A stretch of 5,053 nt of DNA from Chloroflexota bacterium. GTDB lineage: Bacteria > Chloroflexota > Anaerolineae > Anaerolineales > DRMV01. The notes beneath the pieces are model-generated. The model did no database searches and was not told where the DNA came from. It saw only the letters and a list, made by a program, of their open reading frames with translations. Shown one piece after another: positions 1 to 5,053 of this stretch (positions are counted from its first letter, which is position 1; each line of letters starts with the position of its first letter). The position numbers and the translations under genes were made by a program. The stretch lies in assembly GCA_013154225.1 (NCBI GenBank), contig JAADCW010000210.1, positions 1 through 5,053 of the forward strand. Direction: 5' to 3'.

Positions 1-617
1 CCCCGCATCCACCCACCGTCTGCGGTGATGAGCACCTTGCTTTGCGCGTCCTGAATGCGCTCGGCCAGGGCTTCCACGCTGAAACCGCCGTAAACCACAG
101 AGTGGATCGCGCCAATTTTGGCGCAAGCCAGCATGGCCATGGGCAGTTCGGGCACGCGGCCCATGTAGATGGTAACGCGGTCGCCCTTTTTCACGCCCAT
201 GCCTTTGAGGATGTTGGCAAAGCGGTTCACTTCCTGCCAAAGCCGGTAGTAGGAAAACACGCGGCGGTCGCCGGGTTCGCCTTCCCAAATCAGGGCGATT
301 TTGTTGCGCCGCCAGGTTTTGATGTGGCGGTCTAAGGCGTTGTAAACGATGTTGGTTTTGGCGCCGACGAACCATTTGTAAAAGGGCGCGTTGCTGTCGT
401 CAAAGGCCTTTTCCCACGGCTCGAACCAATCCACCAGTTCTTTGGCGCGGTCTTCCCAGAATTTGACCGGGTTTTCCGCACCTTCCCGGCGATAGCGCTC
501 GTAGTCTTCGGGGCTGACGTTTGCGGTCGCGACCACGTGCGGCGGTGGGGGATACAGTTCGCCTTGGCCTTGGGAGATTTCTTCCTCCCGGCGTTCATCC
601 ACAGGCATATCAGACAT
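1..617 (-). CDS. acsA: Acetyl-CoA synthetase (acetate--CoA ligase, AMP-forming), N-terminal part
   Basis: This enzyme activates acetate with ATP to acetyl-AMP and then makes acetyl-CoA in the cytoplasm. The window holds 205 full codons plus two bases, about a third of the usual ~650 residues, and the gene runs off the left edge. Residues ~36-95 look like the acetyl-CoA synthetase N-terminal domain, with [19 protein letters not shown] at 81-99. The adenylate-forming domain then begins: [10 protein letters not shown] at 110-119, [21 protein letters not shown] at about 143-163 and [13 protein letters not shown] at 168-180. The fragment ends in TADGGWMR, matching the family's TADGG(Y)xRG segment near the CoA site. 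The ATP-binding P-loop and the regulatory lysine lie outside the window. The start at 617 is set by AAGGAGGA five bases upstream; an in-frame ATG three codons later lacks this. A propionyl-CoA synthetase is the main alternative, but WEGEPGD and YNALDRHI favour acetate. It is transcribed away from the ABC exporter genes. Confidence 0.95.
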   Translation of the reverse strand, partial: MSDMPVDERREEEISQGQGELYPPPPHVVATANVSPEDYERYRREGAENPVKFWEDRAKELVDWFEPWEKAFDDSNAPFYKWFVGAKTNIVYNALDRHIKTWRRNKIALIWEGEPGDRRVFSYYRLWQEVNRFANILKGMGVKKGDRVTIYMGRVPELPMAMLACAKIGAIHSVVYGGFSVEALAERIQDAQSKVLITADGGWMR

Positions 618-657
618 CGTTTTCCTCCTTGTGAAGAGTTGGTCGGGATGGTGTGCG

Positions 658-686
658 ATAATGGCTTATGTCATAAAAACACACAA
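658..686 (-). promoter_or_regulatory. Possible promoter of the acetyl-CoA synthetase gene
   Basis: Read on the minus strand, TTGTGT (681-686) and CATTAT (658-663) are separated by 17 bases. They match the sigma70 consensus at 3 and 4 of 6 positions. Transcription would start near 651, leaving a leader of about 34 bases before the start codon at 617. The match is weak, and this call rests mainly on spacing and position. Confidence 0.35.
666..676. promoter_or_regulatory. Perfect palindrome TTATGTCATAA, candidate operator
   Basis: TTATG and CATAA flank a single central T, giving perfect dyad symmetry. The site lies between the proposed -35 and -10 boxes of the synthetase promoter, where a bound repressor would block polymerase. 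I cannot assign it to a known regulator, and a site this short can occur by chance in an AT-rich patch. Confidence 0.3.
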
Positions 687-825
687 AAGGCCAACGTGTT
701 GCGGTTTTTGGTGGAAAGTTGGATGGAAGGGGGATTGTGCGTAGCCGAAGCCCAGGCCAAACGTCTTGGGCAAAGGGCGGGGTGTCATCGGCGCCCGTAT
801 GGGGGCTCTCTGGAGAAAAAGGTCG

Positions 826-854
826 TTGCCCTTTCGCTGAAAAAGTGTTACACT
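826..854 (+). promoter_or_regulatory. Sigma70-type promoter with extended -10, driving the leader and ABC exporter genes
   Basis: TTGCCC (826-831) and TACACT (849-854) each match the consensus at 4 of 6 positions and are spaced by exactly 17 bases. TG at 846-847 sits one base upstream of the -10 box, forming an extended -10 element. Transcription should start near 861, giving about 32 bases before the small reading frame at 893. A short dyad, AAAGG (818-822) and CCTTT (830-834), overlaps the -35 box and might be a binding site. Confidence 0.55.
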
Positions 855-892
855 ATGAGCGTGTAAGCAAATCCTAAGAAAGGAGGCGTGCG

Positions 893-958
893 ATGGTGAA
901 ACAACGGCTCAACTTGACGAAACAGCAGTATTGTCGCGCGCCTGTTGGCAGAAGGTGA
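893..958 (+). CDS. Putative 21-residue leader peptide of an attenuator
   Basis: This is a small open reading frame of 21 codons ending in TGA. It is supported by a perfect Shine-Dalgarno sequence, AAAGGAGG at 879-886, six bases before the ATG, and by a good promoter just upstream. The peptide begins MVKQRLNLTK and ends CRAPVGRR. It is hydrophilic and basic, without a membrane segment or signal peptide, and I recognise no protein family. Its stop codon lies 32 bases before the stem of a strong intrinsic terminator, and codons 15-19 can pair with the 5' arm of that terminator. Together these suggest that its translation, rather than its product, is the function: a ribosome-stalling leader controlling the ABC exporter genes downstream. 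The K-Q-R triplet at residues 3-5 fits the +X+ pattern of macrolide-dependent arrest. The alternative is a short functional protein or a chance reading frame. No homologue comparison was possible. Confidence 0.6.
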   Translation: MVKQRLNLTKQQYCRAPVGRR

Positions 959-1002
959 TGCATTAGGTCGCGGTTGGAGATGACTTCCAGGCCACAGCGC
1001 GC
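936..1002 (+). promoter_or_regulatory. Predicted antiterminator: leader ORF 3' end pairs with terminator 5' arm
   Basis: Three blocks can pair: 936-940 (GCGCG) with 998-1002, 942-945 (CTGT) with 994-997, and 947-949 (GGC) with 991-993. Bases C941 and T946 bulge out. This gives 12 base pairs that use 991-1000, ten of the 11 bases in the terminator's 5' arm, so the two structures exclude each other. Within the loop, 975-979 and 985-989 can form a small hairpin next to it. A ribosome finishing the leader would cover 936-949 and favour termination, whereas one stalled in the first few codons would leave it free. The pairing was found by eye and not energy-ranked. Confidence 0.45.
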
Positions 1003-1019
1003 TGCGTTGTGGCCTTTTT
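990..1019 (+). terminator. Strong Rho-independent terminator inside the exporter leader
   Basis: The arms 990-1000 (GGCCACAGCGC) and 1004-1014 (GCGTTGTGGCC) form an 11-bp stem with one G-U pair and a three-base loop, GCT. Five T residues follow at 1015-1019, and an A-T pair (989/1015) can extend the stem. It stands 340 bases before the first ABC gene and 31 bases after the leader stop codon. It is therefore placed as an attenuator and would end a transcript of about 160 nucleotides starting near 861. Confidence 0.85.
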
Positions 1020-1277
1020 GTTTGCCTTGTGTCCCTGTACTATGTTTCGTATAGCCAGATGTAAATGGGCACTGTGGAATGCACACTGGCTGGTGCCGCG
1101 GGGCGCACGGGCAGCAAAAGCTTGAGGAATTATGCTGAAGCGCAGGCAAGCAATGCAGATAAGGGGCAGAAGAACTCAGGCAAAGATCAGGCGCGTGTTC
1201 AACATCCAACCGCGGAGTACGGCGAAGAATGCCGGAAATGTCCATTGTCCTTTCTGAACTGTGGTTGCGCATTGGCT

Positions 1278-1312
1278 TGTGGCTTTGGGGGCTGTTGAGG
1301 TGCCAAGCCACA
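1278..1312 (+). repeat. Inverted repeat TGTGGCTT / AAGCCACA
   Basis: Arms at 1278-1285 and 1305-1312 are perfectly complementary over 8 bases with a 19-base loop. No T-tract follows, so it is not an intrinsic terminator. The 3' arm with its flanking base, AAGCCACAG, differs at one base from AGGCCACAG (989-997) in the terminator, so in a read-through RNA these segments could exchange partners. Whether it has any function is unknown. Confidence 0.4.
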
Positions 1313-1344
1313 GAGATGCCGCCCGGGTTCAGGACCCCCGTTTC

Positions 1345-1350
1345 AAAAGG
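1345..1350 (+). promoter_or_regulatory. Ribosome binding site that sets the first ABC gene start
   Basis: AAAAGG ends nine bases before the ATG at 1360. The open frame extends upstream to a GTG at 1261, but that codon has no purine-rich sequence before it. The extra 33 residues would also lengthen the N-terminus beyond what this family normally has. Confidence 0.6.
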
Positions 1351-1359
1351 TCGTTCACC

Positions 1360-3204
1360 ATGCAAAGTTCGTCGTCTTTGCAGCGTCATCCTGTGGATTT
1401 GCACAGCGTTGCCCATCTGGGGCGCTGGAAAGGGCTGTGGCGCATGATGGCCGGCTATCGCGGCGCGTATTTGGCCGCGATGGTGGCCTTGGCCCTGGCT
1501 TCTTTGTCCAAAACGGCCACGTATTTGCTCCTGCGCTATTTTGCCGACTTGGTCGCGGGGGAGGAAACACCAATCTTGGGGCACACTCTTCCCCAGGCCT
1601 TCGCGTGGGTGGCCGCGGGTTTTGTGTTGCTGGCCTTTTTCCAAGGCGGCTTTTCTTTCCTGTCGGGCCGGTTGTCGGCCTATACCGCGGAAGGCATTGC
1701 CCGCCGCCTGCGCGATTACCTCTTCGATCACATTCAGCGCCTGAGCGTGGCCTATCACAGCCATGCGTCCACCGGCGATTTGGTGGAACGCGTGACGTCG
1801 GACGTGGACGCGGTGCGCCGCTTTTTTGCAGATCAGGTGGTTAGCGCAGGCCGCATTGTGCTGATGATGGGCATCAACTTCGCGGCTATTTACTACCTTT
1901 ACCCTAAACTGGCGTGGGTTTCGGTCATTGTGCTTCCCTTTGTGCTCGCGCTTTCCCTGTGGTTTTTCAAAAGGGTCTCGAAAACCTATGAGCGCTACCA
2001 ACAGCAAGAATCCCGCTTGATTACCACCCTGCAGGAAAACTTGAGCGGCGTGCGGGTGGTGAAGGCTTTTGCTCGCCAGGAATACGAGAAGCAAAAATTC
2101 GAGCGGGAAAATTGGATGAAATACCGCCTGGGCAAAACGCTGACGTTCCTGCACGGCATTTTTTGGCCGTTTACTGATATTCTTTTGGGCGCGCAAATGC
2201 TGGGCGGATTTGTGTATGCCGCGCTGTTGGCCATCCACGGGGAAATCACCGTGGGGACGTATTTGGCTTATGTTGGTCTGGTTGGGCGGTTGATTATGCC
2301 CATCCGCGGCCTGGGACGCATGATTGTGCAGGCTTCCACCGGCCTGGTGTCCTACGATCGCTTGGCGGTGATTTTGCGGGAAACCCCCGAGCCGTTGGAA
2401 GATGGCGATTTCATCCCCGATGGGCCAGCCCGCGGGGAGCTGGTGTTCGAGCACGTTGGCTTTACCTACGACGACGACACCGTGCCCGCGCTGGAAGACA
2501 TCACGTTCCGCTGTGAACCCGGCCAAGCCGTCGCGCTGCTGGGTTCCACCGGCAGCGGCAAAACCACCCTGGTGAACCTGATTCCGCGCTTTCACGAATA
2601 CACCGAGGGCCGCATTCTGCTGGACGGCGTGGAGCTCAAACGCTACCCGCGGGCGTGGTTGCGCCGCCAGATTGGCATTGTGGAGCAAGAGCCGTTTTTG
2701 TTCAGCCGCTCTATTCGGGAAAACATTGCCTATGGCGCGGGGAGAGAAGTTTCGCAGGAAGAAATCGAGGCCGCAGCCCGGGCCGCGGCCATTCACGACG
2801 AAATCATGGCCTTCCCCGATGGCTATGACACGGTGGTGGGAGAGCGCGGGGTGATGCTTTCCGGCGGTCAGAAACAGCGCATCGCCATTGCTCGCGCGCT
2901 GCTCAAAGACCCGCGCATTCTAATCCTCGATGACGCGACTTCCAGTGTGGATGCAGAAACCGAAGCCGCGATTCACGCCGCGTTGACCCGCCTGATGGAA
3001 GGCCGCACCACGTTCATCATCGCGCATCGCATCCAGTCAGTGATGGAAGCCGACCTGATTCTGGTCATGGACAAAGGCCGTATTGTGCAGCGCGGCACCC
3101 ATGAGGAACTGCTCGCGCAGGAAGGGATGTATCGGCAGATTTATGCCATCCAGACCCGCATTGACGAGGAACTGCAAAAGGAACTGGCCGCGGCTGAGGA
3201 ATGA
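1360..3204 (+). CDS. ABC exporter half-transporter with degenerate catalytic site (BmrC/TM287-like)
   Basis: This 614-residue protein is a membrane domain fused to an ATPase domain, and should pair with the next gene's product to export drugs or lipids using ATP. Six membrane segments lie at about 35-58, 80-103, 160-180, 183-204, 264-290 and 298-318, with the coupling-region sequence ENLSGVRVVKAFARQ at 226-240. The ATPase domain shows the A-loop Tyr370, Walker A GSTGSGKT (395-402, Lys401), Q-loop Gln443, the canonical signature LSGGQ (500-504), Walker B ILILDD (520-525) and switch His556. The residue after the Walker B Asp524 is Asp525, where active ATPases have the catalytic Glu. This E-to-D change marks the degenerate half of heterodimeric exporters such as TM287, LmrC and BmrC. 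The gene has its own ribosome binding site at 1345-1350, and its transcription probably depends on read-through of the terminator at 990-1019. The family is certain but the substrate cannot be read from sequence. Confidence 0.96.
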   Translation: MQSSSSLQRHPVDLHSVAHLGRWKGLWRMMAGYRGAYLAAMVALALASLSKTATYLLLRYFADLVAGEETPILGHTLPQAFAWVAAGFVLLAFFQGGFSFLSGRLSAYTAEGIARRLRDYLFDHIQRLSVAYHSHASTGDLVERVTSDVDAVRRFFADQVVSAGRIVLMMGINFAAIYYLYPKLAWVSVIVLPFVLALSLWFFKRVSKTYERYQQQESRLITTLQENLSGVRVVKAFARQEYEKQKFERENWMKYRLGKTLTFLHGIFWPFTDILLGAQMLGGFVYAALLAIHGEITVGTYLAYVGLVGRLIMPIRGLGRMIVQASTGLVSYDRLAVILRETPEPLEDGDFIPDGPARGELVFEHVGFTYDDDTVPALEDITFRCEPGQAVALLGSTGSGKTTLVNLIPRFHEYTEGRILLDGVELKRYPRAWLRRQIGIVEQEPFLFSRSIRENIAYGAGREVSQEEIEAAARAAAIHDEIMAFPDGYDTVVGERGVMLSGGQKQRIAIARALLKDPRILILDDATSSVDAETEAAIHAALTRLMEGRTTFIIAHRIQSVMEADLILVMDKGRIVQRGTHEELLAQEGMYRQIYAIQTRIDEELQKELAAAEE

Positions 3205-3234
3205 CCTCGGCGGGTTCCTGGCAGGCCGTATGGA

Positions 3235-3252
3235 CGATTTGACCGATTTGAC
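3235..3252 (+). repeat. Tandem 9-base repeat in the ABC intergenic gap
   Basis: CGATTTGAC occurs twice without a break, directly before the ribosome binding site of the second ABC gene. It may be a simple duplication and no function is evident. Confidence 0.6.
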
Positions 3253-3263
3253 GAGGGAAGATC

Positions 3264-5053
3264 ATGCCTCAAAGCACTTTTGAAGAAGAGGAATACACAT
3301 CGGAAATCACCTTACCGGTGGTGCGCCGCATCGTTGCTTTGCTCAAACCCTATTGGTTGTGGGCTTTGGGCTTCGTTGTCGCCATTGGCCTGACTTCGTG
3401 GGTGGATTCTTACTTTACCTACCTCAACAAAGGCATCATTGACCAGGGCATCATGCACCGCGATGTCCAGGCGATGGTGCGGTTGGCCATCCGCTACGGT
3501 GCCTTGCAGGTTTTCCAGGCCGTGATGGTGTTTGCGTTCATCTACCTGGCTGGGCTGTTGGGGGAACGCATCGAATACGACCTGCGGAAAGCGACGTTTG
3601 AGCACCTGCAGGAGCTTTCTTTGGCTTACTATGCCAAGCAGTCGGTAGGGCGGTTGATTGCCCGCGTGACGTCGGATTCCAAGAAAGTGGCCGACCTGGT
3701 GACCTGGGGCTTGCTGGATATGGTGTGGGCGACCCTCAACATCCTCACGGCCACGTTCTACATGTTCATCATCAACTGGAAGCTGGCGCTCATTGTGTTT
3801 GCGATGGTGCCGGTGCTGGTCTATGTGGCCATTTTGTTTCGGCGGCACATCCTGGCCGAGTTCCGCAAAGTGCGGCGGATGAACGCGGAGATCACTGGCG
3901 CGTACAACGAAACCATCACGGGCGTGCGGGTGGTGAAGGCGTTGACGCGAGAAGACGAAAACTTGAGCGAGTTTCAGGAACTCACCCGTGATATGTACGC
4001 GGCTTCCTACCGCGCGGCCTGGCTTTCCGCGCTGTTTTTGCCCACGGTGCAACTTATTGCCGCGGTGGTTTTGGCCATCATCGTGTGGTACGGCGGCGTG
4101 CAGGCCATTCACGGCGGGCTGACCGTGGGCGGCATCCATGCGTTTGTTTCCTATGTCACCATGATGCTGTGGCCGGTGCAGGATCTGGCGCGGGTGTTTT
4201 CCGAGCTTCAGCGCGCGGTAGCTGGCGCGGAGCGCATTTTCACCCTGCTGGATACCGAGCCTGACGTCAAAGATCTGCCTGGCGCGGTGCCTGCAGAGAC
4301 CTTGCTGGGCGAAATCCAATTCGATCATGTGTCGTTTTGGTATGAGCCGCGCAAGCCTGTGATTCGCGACCTCAGCCTGACCGTACGTTCGGGCGAGGCC
4401 ATCGCCATCGTCGGCCCCACGGGCGGCGGCAAGACCACGTTGGTCAACCTGCTGTGCCGTTTCTATGAACCGCGGGAAGGCGTCATCCGCATTGCGGGCC
4501 GCGATTATCGGGAATACACCCTGGAAAGCATCCACAAGCGCATTGGCATCGTGCTGCAAACCCCGCATTTGTTCAGCGGCACCATTCGGGAGAACATCCG
4601 CTACGGCCGGCAGGACGCCACCGATGAGGAAATCGAAGAAGCCGCGCGGATTGCAGGCGCGCACGAGTTCATCATGCGGCTGGAAAGGGGCTACGACACC
4701 GAGGTAGGCGAGGGCGGTGTACTGCTTTCCACCGGCCAAAAGCAACTCATCAGCCTGGCGCGGGCAGTGCTGGCCCAGCCGGAGATTTTCGTGATGGATG
4801 AGGCCACGTCCAGCGTGGATACCCTCACCGAAGCCCTGATTCAGCAAGGCATGGAAGCCCTGCTGGAAGGCCGCACCAGTTTCATCATCGCGCATCGGTT
4901 GAGCACCATCCGCAAAGCCGACCGCATTCTGGTGCTGGAAAAAGGCCGCATCGTGGAAATGGGCACCCACGCGGAACTGCTGCGCCTGCGCGGCAAATAC
5001 TATCGGCTTTACACCCAGCAATTCAAACAAGAGCGTGCCCGCGCGTATGGGGT
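3264..5053 (+). CDS. ABC exporter half-transporter with intact catalytic Glu (BmrD/TM288-like), 3' end cut
   Basis: The visible 596 residues cover almost a whole half-transporter and the stop codon lies past the right edge. Membrane segments are at about 31-54, 74-97, 148-171, 173-192, 254-277 and 288-308, and GVRVVKALTRE (220-230) lies in the coupling region. The ATPase domain has A-loop Tyr360, Walker A GPTGGGKT (384-391, Lys390), Q-loop Gln432, signature LSTGQ (488-492), Walker B IFVMDE with catalytic Glu513, and switch His544. The signature departs from LSGGQ while the Glu is kept, the reverse of the upstream partner. The consensus site would thus combine this protein's Walker motifs with the partner's LSGGQ. 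The ATG at 3264 has GAGGGA at 3253-3258, five bases upstream. The 59-base gap after the first gene contains no terminator or convincing promoter, so the two genes should be co-transcribed. The substrate is unknown; multidrug export is the most common role of this type. Confidence 0.96.
   Translation, partial: MPQSTFEEEEYTSEITLPVVRRIVALLKPYWLWALGFVVAIGLTSWVDSYFTYLNKGIIDQGIMHRDVQAMVRLAIRYGALQVFQAVMVFAFIYLAGLLGERIEYDLRKATFEHLQELSLAYYAKQSVGRLIARVTSDSKKVADLVTWGLLDMVWATLNILTATFYMFIINWKLALIVFAMVPVLVYVAILFRRHILAEFRKVRRMNAEITGAYNETITGVRVVKALTREDENLSEFQELTRDMYAASYRAAWLSALFLPTVQLIAAVVLAIIVWYGGVQAIHGGLTVGGIHAFVSYVTMMLWPVQDLARVFSELQRAVAGAERIFTLLDTEPDVKDLPGAVPAETLLGEIQFDHVSFWYEPRKPVIRDLSLTVRSGEAIAIVGPTGGGKTTLVNLLCRFYEPREGVIRIAGRDYREYTLESIHKRIGIVLQTPHLFSGTIRENIRYGRQDATDEEIEEAARIAGAHEFIMRLERGYDTEVGEGGVLLSTGQKQLISLARAVLAQPEIFVMDEATSSVDTLTEALIQQGMEALLEGRTSFIIAHRLSTIRKADRILVLEKGRIVEMGTHAELLRLRGKYYRLYTQQFKQERARAYG

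Larger units (their letters stand above)
1020..1359 (+). other. Long untranslated stretch between attenuator and ABC genes
   Basis: I see no credible gene here. Open frames exist in the plus direction, but none has a Shine-Dalgarno sequence or recognisable protein. A weak promoter-like pair, TTGTGT (1027-1032) and TATAGC (1050-1055) with 17-base spacing, could give some terminator-independent transcription. A perfect 8-bp inverted repeat lies at 1278-1312. A small hairpin, GGGT (1325-1328) with ACCC (1334-1337), sits just before the ribosome binding site of the first ABC gene. Short repeats of TCAGGC occur near 1175-1195. Confidence 0.5.

Noticed and set aside
750..771. A 7-bp hairpin, GCCCAGG with CTTGGGC, in the divergent region
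   Set aside because: It includes a G-U pair, has no T-tract on either strand, and lies upstream of the exporter promoter. It may be a chance dyad.
537..866. A 109-codon plus-strand frame crossing the divergent promoter region
   Set aside because: It begins inside the acetyl-CoA synthetase coding sequence on the other strand, has no ribosome binding site, and would run through both proposed promoters. Its protein resembles nothing I know.
956..966. TGATG overlap of the leader stop with an ATG, giving a Met-His-stop mini frame
   Set aside because: Two codons are too few to support a gene. It might allow re-initiation but there is no evidence for it.
1087..1100. TGGCTGGTGCCGCG, 11 of 14 matches to the T-box core AGGGTGGTACCGCG
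   Set aside because: The invariant ACC is changed, no terminator follows it, and it lies after rather than before the terminator at 990-1019. I see no stem I or specifier loop, so it is probably coincidence.
1065..1298. A 77-codon plus-strand frame with several Cys near its end
   Set aside because: There is no Shine-Dalgarno sequence before its ATG, and the Cys-rich tail shows no metal-binding spacing I recognise. It fits a chance frame in the untranslated leader.
874..2796. A 640-codon open frame on the minus strand opposite the first ABC gene
   Set aside because: Its protein is low-complexity, rich in His, Gln, Arg and Pro, with no recognisable domain. It runs antisense to a clear ABC transporter gene, and such open antisense frames are a common by-product of GC-rich coding bias.
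3230..3283. A 17-codon frame starting in the gap between the ABC genes and overlapping the second one
   Set aside because: It has no good ribosome binding site and its DLTDLT content simply reflects the 9-base tandem repeat. Translational coupling is possible but unsupported.
3312..5030. A 572-codon open frame on the minus strand opposite the second ABC gene
   Set aside because: Same pattern as above: antisense to a gene with every ABC motif, composition typical of a shadow frame, and no family resemblance.

Overview
This is bacterial DNA of moderately high GC content. It carries strong Shine-Dalgarno sequences, sigma70-type promoter matches and one intrinsic terminator. The gene set (AMP-forming acetyl-CoA synthetase, and a heterodimeric ABC exporter of the BmrC/BmrD, LmrC/LmrD, TM287/TM288 type) would suit a Chloroflexota (Anaerolineae-like) or Firmicutes-like host. 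The host is a guess from composition and gene content, since no taxonomic marker lies in the window.

Layout. Positions 1-617, minus strand: the N-terminal third of an acetyl-CoA synthetase, cut by the left edge. Positions 618-about 848: a divergent control region holding a weak promoter for the synthetase with a perfect 11-nt palindrome in its spacer, and, facing the other way, a good extended -10 promoter at 826-854. Positions 861-1019: a short leader with a perfect Shine-Dalgarno sequence, a 21-codon open reading frame (893-958) and a strong intrinsic terminator (990-1019). Positions 1020-1359: 340 bases with no credible gene but some RNA structure. Positions 1360-3204 and 3264 to the right edge, plus strand: two ABC exporter half-transporters, each a membrane domain fused to an ATPase domain, separated by 59 bases.

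How the parts fit. The two half-transporters have complementary defects. The first has Asp in place of the Walker B catalytic Glu but a normal LSGGQ signature. The second has the Glu but an LSTGQ signature. Together they would form one consensus and one degenerate ATP site, the hallmark of an asymmetric heterodimeric exporter, usually a drug or lipid exporter.

The most interesting part is the leader upstream. The 3' end of the small reading frame can pair with the 5' arm of the terminator (936-949 with 991-1002) in a way that excludes the terminator, and the peptide starts with a Lys-Gln-Arg (+X+) triplet of the kind at which macrolide-bound ribosomes stall. I infer a ribosome-mediated transcription attenuator that switches the exporter on when translation is inhibited. 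This resembles in layout the bmrB-bmrC-bmrD operon of Bacillus subtilis, but the peptide does not look like any leader I recognise.
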